Below are positions 49,003 to 58,867 of a stretch of 64,000 nt of DNA, piece by piece. Location: assembly GCA_959026725.1 (NCBI GenBank), contig CAUFMG010000001.1, forward strand, positions 62,001-126,000. Reading direction: 5' to 3'. This stretch comes from an uncultured Collinsella sp. (GTDB lineage: Bacteria > Actinomycetota > Coriobacteriia > Coriobacteriales > Coriobacteriaceae). A model generated the notes under the pieces. The model was not told the DNA's origin, made no database searches, and saw nothing but the letters and a program-made list of their open reading frames with translations. How positions within the stretch are numbered: position 1 is the first letter of the stretch; every line of letters begins with the position of its first letter. A program made the translations under genes and the position numbers.

Positions 49003-49087
49003 GCTCAAGAGCTTGACGTGAGCGACATCTAGGTTTTTTGAAGCAAATACGACACGTACGCTAACTCCCCTCAACAAGGAGGACCCT

Positions 49088-51856
49088 ATGCTGATGCTCA
49101 AAACCGTCACGGTACTCGAAGCCATCTCCAAGCGCCGCCGCACGGCGCGCCCTGCCGCTCATACCGGCCTATCCAAGAACACCATATTCGCCGCCACCCA
49201 TAGTGCCGAGGACGCCCTCGTACTGCTTGACGCCACGGCAAACGGCCTCACCGTCGAGCAGGCAACTGAGCGCCTGAACGCCGTCGGCCCCAACACCATC
49301 GAGGCAACGACCAAAACGCTCGCCCGCCGCATCGCCGACGCGTTCATCGATCCCTTCGCCGGCATCCTCGCCGCGCTCGCACTGGTCTCGCTCTACATCG
49401 ACGTGCTCGCCGCACCCGAGCCGCAGCGCGACCCCTCCACGGTCATCGTCATCGGCATCATGCTGCTGGTATCGGGCGGCATGAAGTTTATCCAGGAAGC
49501 CCGCAGCGGCAATGCGGCCGAGGCCCTCAAGGACCTGGTCTCCAACACTTGCACCGCCCTGCGCGACGGCGAGCGCATCGAGATCCCCTTCGACGAGCTC
49601 GTCCCCGGCGATGTAATCCGTCTCTCTGCCGACGATATGGTGCCAGCAGACGCCCGCATCATCACCGCGCGCGACCTGTTTGTGATCGAGTCCGCACTCA
49701 CCGGCGAGAGCGAGGCCGTCGAGAAGACCACCGCCGTCACCGTCGTCGAGGGCGCCGACGGCTCCGCACTGCCACTCTCTGCCTGCAAGAACATCGTCTT
49801 TACCGGCACCTCCGTGCAAAACGGCGCCGCCATGGCGCTTGTCGTTGCCACCGGCTCGGACACCTACCTGGGCGGCATCGCCAAGATGCTCAACGGGCGC
49901 GGCGAAAAGAGCGCGTTTGACCGCGGCGTCTCGAGCGTCTCCATGCTGCTGGTGCGCCTGATGCTCGTTATGGCGCCGGCCGTCTTTGCCATCAACGCCG
50001 CCACCAAGGGCAACGTCATCGACGCGCTGCTGTTCGCCACGAGCGTGGCCGTGGGCATCACGCCGCAGATGCTTCCCGTCATCGTGACCACGAGCCTGTC
50101 GCAGGGCGCCAAGGACCTCGCCCGTCGCCAGGTTATCGTCAAGGAGCTGCCGGCGATTCAAAACCTCGGAGCGATGGACGTCCTGTGCTGCGACAAGACC
50201 GGCACCCTCACCGAAGACCGCATCGTGCTCGAGCGCTACCTCAACACCGATGGCAACGAGGACGCGCGCGTGCTGCGCCATGCGTTTTTGAACAGCTTCT
50301 TCCAGACCGGCCTCAAAAATCTTATCGACCTGGCCGTAATCGACCGTGCCGATGTGACGCCCTCGACCGTCGTGCCCGATTCTATGCTGGGCCAGAGTCT
50401 GCGCGACCGCTACACCAAGGTCGACGAGGTTCCCTTCGATTTCTCGCGCCGTCGCCTGAGCGTAGTTGTCGCCGACGCCCAAGGCAAAACCCAGATGGTT
50501 ACCAAGGGCGCCGCCGAGGAAATGCTCGAGATCTGCTCCTTTGTCGAGATCGATGGCATCGCTCAGCCGCTCACCGACGAGAAGCTCGCCCAGATTCGCA
50601 AGCAGATCGCCGGACTTAACGCCGAGGGCCTACGCGTAATTGCCGTGGCGCAGAAGACCAATCCGCGCTGCGTGGGCGAGTTTGGCATCGCCGACGAGTG
50701 CGACATGGTGCTGATGGGCTTTTTGGCCTTCCTCGATCCGCCCAAAGCAAGTGCCGCGGGCGCCGTCGCCACCCTCGAGGCCAAGGGCGTGGCGGTCAAG
50801 GTCCTAACCGGCGACAACGACCGCGTCGCCGCCACCGTCTGCGAGCAGATTGGTATCGATGCGAGCAACGTCTTGCTCGGCTCCGAGATCGATACGCTCG
50901 ATGACGCCGAACTTGCCGAGCGCGCCGAGAAAACCCACCTCTTCGCCAAGCTCTCGCCGCTGCAGAAGGCGCGCCTGGTACGTGTCATGCGCGAGATGCT
51001 CGACCGCACCGTGGGCTTTATGGGCGACGGCATCAACGACGCCGCCGCCATGCGTGCGAGCGATTGCGGCATCTCGGTCGATTCGGCCGTCGATATTGCC
51101 AAGGAATCCGCCGATATCATCTTGCTTCAGAAGGACCTGGGCGTGCTCGAGCGCGGCATCATCGAAGGCCGCCGCACTTACGGCAACCTGCTCAAGTACC
51201 TCAAGACCACGGTGAGCTCCAACTTTGGCAACGTGCTGTCCGTGACCGTCGCGAGCCTGTTCTTGCCGTTTTTGCCCATGAGCGCCCTGCAGCTGGTACT
51301 GCTATCGCTCGTCTACGAGATCGTGTGCATCGCACTGCCGTGGGACACCGTCGATGACGCCTGGACTGCCCGCCCGCGTGTCTGGGACGCCGCGTCCATC
51401 AAGGGCTTTATGCTCGAGCTGGGCCCCGTGAGCTCGCTGTTTGACATCGTGACCTTCGCCGCGCTCTTCTTTGTGGTGTGCCCTGCCACCGTAGGCGCAA
51501 GCTGGTCCGAGCTCGCCGGGACGGGCAACGTCGCGGGCATAGCGACCTTTGCTGCGCTCTTCCAAAGCGGCTGGTTTGTCGAGTCCATGTGGTCGCAGAC
51601 GCTTGTGATCCACATGCTGCGCTCCCCGCGCCTGCCGAGCCCGCGCGACCACGCCGCGCCCGCGCTGTGCGCGCTCACCGTGCTAGGCCTGGCGCTTGTC
51701 ACCTGGCTGCCGGCAAGCCCCATCGCCGATGCACTCGGCCTCATGACGCTGCCCACAAGCTTTTTCGCGCTGCTCATCGGCATCGTCACCGCCTACATCG
51801 CGCTCACCCAGCTGGCAAAACGCCGCTACATCGCCCGCCACGGCGAACTGCTGTAG
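49088..51856 (+). CDS. mgtA: Magnesium-translocating P-type ATPase
   Basis: A 922-residue P3B-type ATPase for Mg2+ uptake. It has a cytoplasmic head; the actuator with ALTGES; the phosphorylation site CDKTGTLTED; KGAAEE in the nucleotide domain; TGDNDRVAA; GDGINDAAAM; and about ten transmembrane helices. The starting ATG at 49088 follows AAGGAGG by five bases. The long leader suggests regulation by magnesium. It is monocistronic, ending at an inverted repeat and 180 bases before the LuxR gene's stop. Confidence 0.95.
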   Translation: MLMLKTVTVLEAISKRRRTARPAAHTGLSKNTIFAATHSAEDALVLLDATANGLTVEQATERLNAVGPNTIEATTKTLARRIADAFIDPFAGILAALALVSLYIDVLAAPEPQRDPSTVIVIGIMLLVSGGMKFIQEARSGNAAEALKDLVSNTCTALRDGERIEIPFDELVPGDVIRLSADDMVPADARIITARDLFVIESALTGESEAVEKTTAVTVVEGADGSALPLSACKNIVFTGTSVQNGAAMALVVATGSDTYLGGIAKMLNGRGEKSAFDRGVSSVSMLLVRLMLVMAPAVFAINAATKGNVIDALLFATSVAVGITPQMLPVIVTTSLSQGAKDLARRQVIVKELPAIQNLGAMDVLCCDKTGTLTEDRIVLERYLNTDGNEDARVLRHAFLNSFFQTGLKNLIDLAVIDRADVTPSTVVPDSMLGQSLRDRYTKVDEVPFDFSRRRLSVVVADAQGKTQMVTKGAAEEMLEICSFVEIDGIAQPLTDEKLAQIRKQIAGLNAEGLRVIAVAQKTNPRCVGEFGIADECDMVLMGFLAFLDPPKASAAGAVATLEAKGVAVKVLTGDNDRVAATVCEQIGIDASNVLLGSEIDTLDDAELAERAEKTHLFAKLSPLQKARLVRVMREMLDRTVGFMGDGINDAAAMRASDCGISVDSAVDIAKESADIILLQKDLGVLERGIIEGRRTYGNLLKYLKTTVSSNFGNVLSVTVASLFLPFLPMSALQLVLLSLVYEIVCIALPWDTVDDAWTARPRVWDAASIKGFMLELGPVSSLFDIVTFAALFFVVCPATVGASWSELAGTGNVAGIATFAALFQSGWFVESMWSQTLVIHMLRSPRLPSPRDHAAPALCALTVLGLALVTWLPASPIADALGLMTLPTSFFALLIGIVTAYIALTQLAKRRYIARHGELL

Positions 51857-51956
51857 CAAGCAGGCGAAAAACACCCTGCCAGCCGCCATTACCGCTACCA
51901 CAGCTGCCGACGCCGCTGCCGTTGCCTCTGTCGCCGCCGCAGTCTATCCCCTCAGC

Positions 51957-52023
51957 AGTTGCGGTGAAATAGTTCCTGTTTAAGGTCCCGCGACTTGAAT
52001 TTAGGGACTATTCCACCGCAACT
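51957..52023. repeat. GTTGCGGTG palindromic repeat, copy 3
   Basis: Arms AGTTGCGGTGAAATAGTTCC and GGGACTATTCCACCGCAACT enclose about 27 bases. It lies between the convergent mgtA and LuxR genes, like the two other copies between convergent genes. Confidence 0.85.
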
Positions 52024-52037
52024 TATTGGAGGATTAG

Positions 52038-53582
52038 CTAGTCCTTGGGTGTCCAGGACCAGAAGAAGTTGATAAGGGCCACGCGCGAGGCGGTGCCGGT
52101 CTTTTTGTTGATCGAGGAAATGTGACGGTAGAGCGTGGAGCGCGAAAGGAAAAGCGTTGCGGCGATGTCCTGAACGCTCTGGTCCGAAACGACCAAGGCC
52201 TCAAGAATATCGCGCTCGCGCTCTGTAAGCTCAAAGGTGGCGACGAAGGCATCGAGGCGTTCATCGGACGTGAGCTCCGCTGCCTCCACGGGCTCGGAGT
52301 CGGAGCATGTGGGCGCAAGATCCCCACCAAGATCATCAGTGGCAAGCGGCAGGCCGTCCTGCATCACGACATCATCGGCCCGTTGCCCCAACTGCCCCAG
52401 CAGCGTAATCGCAATACCCACAAACATCACGAGCGCCGCGCCGACTGCCACCAGCACGTTTTGACTCGAGATGATCGCCACCGCCGGCGCCGTCACGAGC
52501 ATCGAGCACACGTTGTTGACGACGCGACCCATGCACGGCCAAAAATATGACCAGCGCGCATAGAGTGAGATGGCGGCGAATTTTGTGGTAAAGAACACCA
52601 CAAAGAAGCCCGAGCCCAGATAAAAGATGATCGTGGCAGCAAGCTCGTTGCCGCCATTGCCATCGATGATGAGCACAAAGAACGAAAGCGTGGACAGCAT
52701 GGCGACACATGTCATGCCGATATTCATATACGAGCGGTCGTGCAGGTCAAATAGTGCGCCGGCGGCCAACGAGCTCACGACAAGCAGCAGGCGCGGCCAG
52801 TCACCCAAATCAACGGCTCCGGTAGCATACAGGGTTGTGAGGCCCGCGTTGAGAGCGGCGAATACGCCGGAAAGATACGCTGTCGCCACGGTCAGGCGAA
52901 CTACGGTGCGGCGAAATGCCGCCTTTGCCTCGGGATCGTCATGCCATTTGGCGCCATATTCCAGAGCATCTACCGAAAGCCCGGCAGCACTGGGTTCGAA
53001 GTTGGGATCGGACTCGTCGCGCAGCTTGGCGCGTCGGACACCGTGGAGCAACGCTACCTGCGCGATCGCACAGATGACCAGAACAGCCTGCTGAGGAATA
53101 CCAACAGGCATCGCCATGTGGTTGAACACCTGTACCAGAACGCCCATGGCATAGGAAAGTGCTGCGGCGCGCGCCAAGCAGGGCGTCCGCGCAAAGCGTC
53201 GCGCAAAGTTTGCGTGGGCAGTCGATCTGCAGTAGCCCAGGGCGCAGCACGCCACCAGGCCGCCGGCAATTACCACCTCAAACCGCACTGCCATAATCAT
53301 CAGCAGCAACGCCGATACCAAAAGCACGCCTGTAATATCGCTCGTCGCATCGATCGTCTGGGGACGGCGATAGTACAGAAATGGGCGCACGAAAAAGCCA
53401 ATCACGCTCGCGCCGACAACGATGCTCTCGTAGATGACGACCTCACTCGATGGCACGAACTCGGCTATGCGCACATCAAAAAGATACTCGCACGCCAAAA
53501 ACGTGAAGAAGAACAGCGCCAGGCATATAATCTCCCGAATGCCCCGACGCAGATATGCGGTTGTGTCTCCCATGCCCCTCAC
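52038..53582 (-). CDS. LuxR-type regulator with a 12-helix membrane domain
   Basis: A 514-residue protein of a type expanded in Coriobacteriia: about 12 transmembrane helices (residues 10-390) followed by a cytoplasmic LuxR HTH (LTERERDILEALVVSDQSVQDIAATLFLSRSTLYRHISSINKKTG). It may sense an external or membrane signal and bind DNA directly. The start is uncertain between the GTG at 53582 (GGGGGT six bases before) and an ATG three codons later. It lies next to the convergent mgtA but its targets are not evident. Confidence 0.85.
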   Translation of the reverse strand: MRGMGDTTAYLRRGIREIICLALFFFTFLACEYLFDVRIAEFVPSSEVVIYESIVVGASVIGFFVRPFLYYRRPQTIDATSDITGVLLVSALLLMIMAVRFEVVIAGGLVACCALGYCRSTAHANFARRFARTPCLARAAALSYAMGVLVQVFNHMAMPVGIPQQAVLVICAIAQVALLHGVRRAKLRDESDPNFEPSAAGLSVDALEYGAKWHDDPEAKAAFRRTVVRLTVATAYLSGVFAALNAGLTTLYATGAVDLGDWPRLLLVVSSLAAGALFDLHDRSYMNIGMTCVAMLSTLSFFVLIIDGNGGNELAATIIFYLGSGFFVVFFTTKFAAISLYARWSYFWPCMGRVVNNVCSMLVTAPAVAIISSQNVLVAVGAALVMFVGIAITLLGQLGQRADDVVMQDGLPLATDDLGGDLAPTCSDSEPVEAAELTSDERLDAFVATFELTERERDILEALVVSDQSVQDIAATLFLSRSTLYRHISSINKKTGTASRVALINFFWSWTPKD

Positions 53583-53880
53583 GGTTAACCCCCGGCCGCT
53601 TAATTGGTCTGGAATCTATTTTAATAAAGAATCAATCTCAATATCAAAACCAAGCTCGAAATGCTGCTAATTCGACCCCAGTCGTCCACATCACGCCGAG
53701 ATTTTGAGCCGCATGGCCCAGAAGGGGCACGCGCGACCTCTAGCTCGGCAAGGAGTGTTTTCAACTGCGCTCATTTAAGTACGTCCCCAATGAGTAAAAC
53801 CACCCCCATTTCCCGTGCTAAGGAAATAGGGGCGGTTCACGCCGGCCTTTATCTTTTTCGACAGCCTTGTTTGGCTCGCG
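53583..53880. other. Non-coding region with a repeat and a terminator
   Basis: No gene is visible. It holds the LuxR promoter side (53583-53700), a degraded GTCCCCAATGA repeat (53770-53794) and the ROK gene's terminator (53798-53837). Confidence 0.6.
53798..53837 (-). terminator. ROK gene terminator
   Basis: A 16-bp stem, AACCACCCCCATTTCC paired with GGAAATAGGGGCGGTT (with two mismatches), followed by TTTTAC on the minus strand, 44 bases after the stop. Confidence 0.8.
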
Positions 53881-54792
53881 CTACACCAGGCGCATGGCCT
53901 CCTGGACAGTACCGTAAAGGTTGGCGTCGTTGCCGAGCTCGGCCACCTTTATCTGCGGCACAGGAATGCCAGCAAGGGTCCCTTCGTAACTCGCGAGGGC
54001 CAGCGGCATCTGCGCACGCAGGGCATCGACGAGCTCGGGATGGCACGAGATGCCGCCTGCGATCACAAAGACCTCGGGGTCGAGCACGGCCTGCAGGTTG
54101 ATGAGCTGTCCGTCAAATGCGCGAGCGTAGCGGTCGAGCGCGCGCCGCGCCGCTATGTCGCCATCCGCGATCCACTCAAAGACGCGGCGGCCGTCCACCG
54201 GAGAATCCGCAGGCAGGCCCTTCTCGGCAACGGCGGCATCGCGGAGCGCGCGCCAACCGCCCGAGCCCGCAAAGGAGTTTTCCATGCTCGCGGCAGTCGT
54301 GACATCGTTGCGCAAGAAGCTGAACTCGCCTGCAAAGCAGTGCGCGCCGCGCAGGACCTTGCCGTCGATGACGATACCGCCGCCGATGCCCGTGCCAATA
54401 GCGAGTACCACGCCAAAACGCGTCCCGCGCAGGGCGCCAGCCGCATACTCACCGAGTGCACAGCACTTACCGTCGTTATTGACGGCAACCGGCACCCCCA
54501 GCGCCTCGCGCATGAGCTTTCCCAGTGGGCAGCCGTCCATAAACGTGAGCGCACCGCCGCGATGGATCGTTCCCGTGACATCTCCCTCGTAAATACCGCC
54601 GGGTGCGCTCACGCCTACGGCGTTCACGCGCTCGCGGTACGGCTCGACGAGCCCGATCAACGCCGAAACGGTCTCCTCAGCCGTGGTAAAGCCCGTCGGC
54701 AGGCTCCCGCGCTCGCGGATGGAAAAATCCTCGCCCAGCACAGCCCATTTAACGGCCGTACCGCCCACATCGATTCCAAAGAACTCCTGCAT
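53881..54792 (-). CDS. ROK-family sugar kinase
   Basis: A 303-residue ROK protein. The ATP motif is FGIDVGGTAVKWAVL, the catalytic base lies in the segment around NNDGKC (VPVAVNNDGKCCALGEY), and LAIGTGIGGGIVIDGKVLRG is conserved. The usual ROK zinc motif (CxCGxxGC) is absent; AHCFAGEFSFLRND is in its place. That variant occurs in gut Firmicutes and actinobacteria. As the third gene after the MFS transporter and glycosidase, it probably phosphorylates the released sugar. Confidence 0.85.
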   Translation of the reverse strand: MQEFFGIDVGGTAVKWAVLGEDFSIRERGSLPTGFTTAEETVSALIGLVEPYRERVNAVGVSAPGGIYEGDVTGTIHRGGALTFMDGCPLGKLMREALGVPVAVNNDGKCCALGEYAAGALRGTRFGVVLAIGTGIGGGIVIDGKVLRGAHCFAGEFSFLRNDVTTAASMENSFAGSGGWRALRDAAVAEKGLPADSPVDGRRVFEWIADGDIAARRALDRYARAFDGQLINLQAVLDPEVFVIAGGISCHPELVDALRAQMPLALASYEGTLAGIPVPQIKVAELGNDANLYGTVQEAMRLV

Positions 54793-54834
54793 ATTCGCCC
54801 CTCACGTGCCATAGCCCCGAACGCGCATCGCCGC

Positions 54835-54865
54835 GACCACCACAGGGGCTGCCCTTATGATGGTC
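54835..54865. repeat. Degraded CCACCACA repeat
   Basis: GACCACCACAGGGGCTGCCC and TTATGATGGTC form a poor relative of the CCACCACAAA family, between the ROK gene and the glycosidase. Confidence 0.4.
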
Positions 54866-54903
54866 GTGCAGCAAATCGCGCCCGGAGCCGATTATCTCTA
54901 TTA

Positions 54904-56436
54904 TTACGCCTCTACTTTAGTCAGACGAAGCAACATATACTGCTTACTAGGGAGGTCGATGCGGAACTTGCCCTCAAAGGTTCCGGGAAGCTCTTCCTCC
55001 GTCATGTCCCATGTGTCCACGACATTCACCTTGTAACGAGCGCCCGCCTCGCCCTCAAACTCACGATACGCCGGACGGTTGAACCCAAAGTACATAAGGA
55101 CATCGGCAGTCCCGTGGCCATGATCGTTGGACATACAGGTGACATCCCAGGTAAACGTACCGTCAAGGATGCCGACCTCATCGGGCACCCAGTCAAAATC
55201 GGCCGGCAGCGCCTCCATGTAGCGACGGCAAAAGCCAATGCGATCGGGCGAATCGCCGTAGAGCTTGCCGCCGTGCGCCCACCACAGCTTGGGTCCGCGG
55301 TCGACGTAGGTCTCACCGTGGGTCACATAACCGCCACGCAAACTGCCCTCCCAAAAACGACGTACGAGTTCCTGAGCGGTCAGGTTACCCCAGCCCCAGT
55401 TGATGTTGCCCTCATAGCCGACCTCGTCGATCAAAACCGGCTTGCTATACTGCGCGCGCAGCATGGTGACGTCCTCGGCTGTGTTCTTGAGGTCGCACCT
55501 CTGGTAGCTCACGTGCGTAATCCACGGATGACTGTGGTCAAAGATCTCACGGCAATTGTGGATACTGCGCAGATGACCATACGGGTCGTTCGCCATGATG
55601 ATACGGGCATAGCGGTCCCAGTCCTCGGCCGGCTTCCACGGCATAAGGTCCCACTCATTGGCAAGGCTCCACCAAATGTTCTTGTATGCCGAGAAGCGAC
55701 GAGCGACATACGTCAGGTAGAAAATATCCTCCTCGCGCGTCATACGAGAGAAGCCCCAGTCCTCAGGCTTGTCATACGGATGCAAAACGATGAGATCCGC
55801 CTGGATGCCCAGCTCGTCAAGCTGCTCGATGCGGTGCTCGAGGTTTTCCCAAAACGGCTCATAGAAGCGAAAATGGTCGAAATCGCCCTTCTCGCCTTCA
55901 TAGGCATACATCGCTGGGTCCTCAACGTTATAGTCGTAGAACTTGGGGAAGACGCACATGCGGATCTTGTTAAAAGGTGCCTCTGCGAGCGTCTCGAGCG
56001 TCTGCTCCTGCAGCTGAACATCCTGGTTGGTCCAGGCATAGCATGTGGTGCCAAAGGGCAGGTAGCGCGTTCCATCCTCGTAGGCAAAGTTGAAATCCTC
56101 GTCAGTAATGAACGGAGCTCCGTGGGCGAGCACATCCTTTGCCAGCAGCACGCGACCATGATTGGCGCCCGTGGCGGGCACGGCCTCAAAAGAGCCGGCG
56201 GCACCATCGAGCTCGGGGTCATTGGAGCTCACCGTGTAGTTCCAGACACCGGCACTCTCGGGCATAAAGTTGATTCCGTAGCAGCCATTGCCCTTGTAGA
56301 AGCCATGGACCTCAAAGCTGTCCTGGCCATCCGCGCGGTCAAATCGCGCCGACAGCTCGACTTCGACATAGGGATTGCCGGCCGCAGTGCCCGCGAGCTC
56401 GAGCTTAAACACCTTGTACTGCTCGACGATAGTCAT
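54904..56436 (-). CDS. DUF5060/DUF5605-type glycoside hydrolase
   Basis: A 510-residue cytoplasmic enzyme. A DUF5060 beta-sandwich (about 10-100; FEVHGFYKGNGCYGINFMPESAGVWNYTV) precedes a TIM barrel with LPFGTTCYAWTNQ, the catalytic-type Glu in WWSLANEWDLMPW and a second acidic motif KPVLIDEVGYEGN, and a C-terminal DUF5605 beta domain. Such proteins relate to GH140 and GH-A clan members, with apiose- or rhamnose-containing pectins as possible targets. It starts 87 bases after the MFS gene's stop. Specificity unknown. Confidence 0.8.
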   Translation of the reverse strand: MTIVEQYKVFKLELAGTAAGNPYVEVELSARFDRADGQDSFEVHGFYKGNGCYGINFMPESAGVWNYTVSSNDPELDGAAGSFEAVPATGANHGRVLLAKDVLAHGAPFITDEDFNFAYEDGTRYLPFGTTCYAWTNQDVQLQEQTLETLAEAPFNKIRMCVFPKFYDYNVEDPAMYAYEGEKGDFDHFRFYEPFWENLEHRIEQLDELGIQADLIVLHPYDKPEDWGFSRMTREEDIFYLTYVARRFSAYKNIWWSLANEWDLMPWKPAEDWDRYARIIMANDPYGHLRSIHNCREIFDHSHPWITHVSYQRCDLKNTAEDVTMLRAQYSKPVLIDEVGYEGNINWGWGNLTAQELVRRFWEGSLRGGYVTHGETYVDRGPKLWWAHGGKLYGDSPDRIGFCRRYMEALPADFDWVPDEVGILDGTFTWDVTCMSNDHGHGTADVLMYFGFNRPAYREFEGEAGARYKVNVVDTWDMTEEELPGTFEGKFRIDLPSKQYMLLRLTKVEA

Positions 56437-56523
56437 GATAACGCCTCCAAGTTAAGCGATTGAATAGTCGGAGTCCGTCGGGCAACACGAACGCAGCCCG
56501 ACGGAATGAAAGAGAGTGGCAAA

Positions 56524-57816
56524 TTACTTGGCGCTCTTGATGAGCATGATGGACACATAGCCCACGGCGATGAGCACGATGGAGATTGGGAACGCCATGA
56601 AATAGGAGCCAGTGGCGACAACGATTGCCGAGGTCACGATGGGACCAAGGATCTGACCGATGGTGTTGGCGATATTGAGGATGCCCAGGTCCTTGCCGGC
56701 GTTCTCCTTATCGGGCAGAACATCGACATTGAGCGCCTGGTCCACGGAAGAGTAGATACCGTAGCCAAGTCCGGCGAGCAGAGCAAATCCGTACATGCCG
56801 ATAACGGACTTAAGTAGCCAGGGCAGGGCGATACCGATACACATCATAATCGTTGCGACGAGGATGATAGGCTTGCGGCGGCCGATCTTGTCGGAGATGG
56901 CGCCCGAGGTAAGCGAGGCGACAAGCGACACGACCATGATCACGACGGACATACTCGAAAGAACTGCGCCGGCTTCTGCCACGGGAAGACCGATGTACTT
57001 CTCGAGGATATAGAGCTGATAGCCGTTGATGCAGAAGTAACCGAAGATGAGGAGCAGACGGCCAAAGAGCGCCAGATAAAAGTCGCGGCAGTTCTTGGTG
57101 GGCGGAACGAACATGAGCAGCAGCGACTTGAGATTGAGCTTCTCAGACTGCTCGCCCTCGTCAAGAGCGGCAGACTTCTCGCGCGGCCAAATGATGACGG
57201 CGAGGATACCGGTCAGCAACCAAGAGACCGTGCCGATGATAAAGCCAGGAACTGGGTTGGAGAGGAACTGCGTACCGATGATGGTGCCAATCGACTGGCC
57301 GGCCGTTGCGCCGCCGCCATAGAATGCGGAGAGCGTGCCGCGCTTGTTAAGCGGGATGCGGTCGGAAAGCACGGCAACAGCAGGGGCAAGCATGCAGTTG
57401 AGGCCAATCTGCAGCACGCACCAGGAGGCGACGATCATGGGAAGTGTGGTCGCGACCGAAGTGCTCCAGAAAGCACAGCCGCAGATAAAACCGCCGAGAA
57501 CGATAAACGGCGTGCGCTTGCCAAAGCGGCTGTGGCAGTGGTCGGAAAGCGCGCCGAAAACGAGATTTGAGAACAGGGCGAAGATCGAACCGACCGAGTT
57601 CATCGCCGCGAGAATTGCCTCGGGCTGGCCAATATTAAGGCCGTTAAAACGCTCGGGGAACAAGACGTTGGAGCCGATTGTTCCCGACATCATCCACATG
57701 ATTCCGAAGATGATAAAGCCGATCATAAAGCGCCATGTCTCGGTTTTGGTCATGGGCTTTCCGGTATCGGGGGCGATGGCGTTCTCGTCAATCGCCGCGG
57801 CGGTTTGATTTGCCAT
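56524..57816 (-). CDS. MFS sugar transporter
   Basis: A 430-residue protein with 12 helices and the GPH/MFS features FGALSDHCHSRFGKRTPFIVLGG and SDKIGRRKPIILVAT. It probably imports an oligosaccharide for the downstream glycosidase. GAGAGGAT precedes the ATG. First gene of the MFS-glycosidase-ROK operon; its promoter region contains palindromes facing the TetR gene. Confidence 0.88.
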   Translation of the reverse strand: MANQTAAAIDENAIAPDTGKPMTKTETWRFMIGFIIFGIMWMMSGTIGSNVLFPERFNGLNIGQPEAILAAMNSVGSIFALFSNLVFGALSDHCHSRFGKRTPFIVLGGFICGCAFWSTSVATTLPMIVASWCVLQIGLNCMLAPAVAVLSDRIPLNKRGTLSAFYGGGATAGQSIGTIIGTQFLSNPVPGFIIGTVSWLLTGILAVIIWPREKSAALDEGEQSEKLNLKSLLLMFVPPTKNCRDFYLALFGRLLLIFGYFCINGYQLYILEKYIGLPVAEAGAVLSSMSVVIMVVSLVASLTSGAISDKIGRRKPIILVATIMMCIGIALPWLLKSVIGMYGFALLAGLGYGIYSSVDQALNVDVLPDKENAGKDLGILNIANTIGQILGPIVTSAIVVATGSYFMAFPISIVLIAVGYVSIMLIKSAK

Positions 57817-57940
57817 GGAATAGATCCTCTCTGTGATGGAATGCGCGAGGGCGCTCGTGCACCAAGGGTCAAGGGGTCAAACCCGCTGGATGCGGCGGCC
57901 GTGGAATGGGGTACGGCTGCTCGCGAGCGTCTGTTGAGTT

Positions 57941-58003
57941 GTTACTTACTAACTAGTAAGTAACTCCACGACCTGTATAGTACGCTACTAAGTACTTAGT
58001 AAC
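57941..58003. promoter_or_regulatory. Two palindromic operator candidates for the MFS operon
   Basis: GTTACTTACT-AACT-AGTAAGTAAC (57941-57964) and GCTACTAAGTACTTAGTAAC (57984-58003) lie in the 305-bp divergent region between the MFS gene and the TetR gene. Both share the AGTAAC end; centre spacing is about 41 bp, four helical turns. TetR is the likely binder. Confidence 0.65.
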
Positions 58004-58122
58004 CTATAAGAGCGGTAAACGGTTGTTTTGAACCGCTGAACGGCTGAGGTAAGCTATGGGGGTATACAAAAGGCATTTGGCGGCAATACTCGAGCCGCCC
58101 TAAATAAGGCAGCGCGATTTAT

Positions 58123-58764
58123 ATGGACACTCAGAAAACTCCCACACCCGCGGCAAAGAAACGCAGCGCTGCGGCGCAGGAACGCCTTGACCAGATTGTT
58201 TCGGCGGCCGTGCGGCTTATCAACGCGCGCGGCTTTAACGGCATGTCGCTCCAGGCGGTAGCCGACGAGGTGGGCATCACCCAGGCGGGCGTGCTGCACT
58301 ACGTGGGCAGCAAGCACGGGCTTTTGGTCGAGGTGATCCGTCGCTATTACGATCGCAGCTCAACCTTAGACGACTATCTCTCCCTCTTTCATCCTGGCGG
58401 GGCATTTGAGGGCCAGAGCCCCAAGATTCCCGAATACTGCCGTCTGCTCGTGGCGGAGAACAACAGTCAGCCCGAGCTCGTCATGCTCTTCCAGATGCTC
58501 AATACCGAGGCCATGAGCACGGAGAGCCCCCTGCACGAGTATTTCAACGACCGCTCGCGCGGAGTTATCGAGCCCGAGCCCGATGTTAACTGGAGCGTTC
58601 CCGAGGGAATCGACGCCACCGAAGCCATCTCGTGCGCGCTGGCGGCGATGTACGGATTGGAAGGCCGTTGGGTGGCGCGACCCGACGAGATCGACTATCC
58701 CGCCGAGTGGTCTAAGTTCGAGGACATCCTCTTTCCCCTTCCCCTCTGGGAGGGCTACCGTTAA
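58123..58764 (+). CDS. TetR-family regulator of the glycosidase operon
   Basis: A 213-residue regulator with a basic tail (KKRSAAAQERLDQIVSAAVRLI) and the HTH GFNGMSLQAVADEVGITQAGVLHYVGSKHGLL. The C-terminal domain has no hits I can name. No strong Shine-Dalgarno is visible before the ATG; AAATAAGGCAGCG is the closest. It is divergent from the MFS operon and followed by a bidirectional terminator. Confidence 0.88.
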   Translation: MDTQKTPTPAAKKRSAAAQERLDQIVSAAVRLINARGFNGMSLQAVADEVGITQAGVLHYVGSKHGLLVEVIRRYYDRSSTLDDYLSLFHPGGAFEGQSPKIPEYCRLLVAENNSQPELVMLFQMLNTEAMSTESPLHEYFNDRSRGVIEPEPDVNWSVPEGIDATEAISCALAAMYGLEGRWVARPDEIDYPAEWSKFEDILFPLPLWEGYR

Positions 58765-58815
58765 GAGCGGCGGTATGCAATCGCCATTACCAACCGCAAC
58801 GGCTGTGTCGATACA

Positions 58816-58845
58816 AAAAGGCCCGGGCTACCACCCGGGCCTTTT
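58816..58845. terminator. Bidirectional terminator
   Basis: GGCCCGGG and CCCGGGCC around a 6-base loop, with AAAA in front and TTTT behind, between convergent TetR and glycosidase genes. Confidence 0.92.
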
Positions 58846-58867
58846 CTCTTGCGTTATTCCGTTTTCC

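Noticed and set aside
53661..54101. Possible gene before the ROK kinase on the plus strand
   Set aside because: Low-complexity Arg/Ala sequence running over the terminator and the ROK gene, with no ribosome site.
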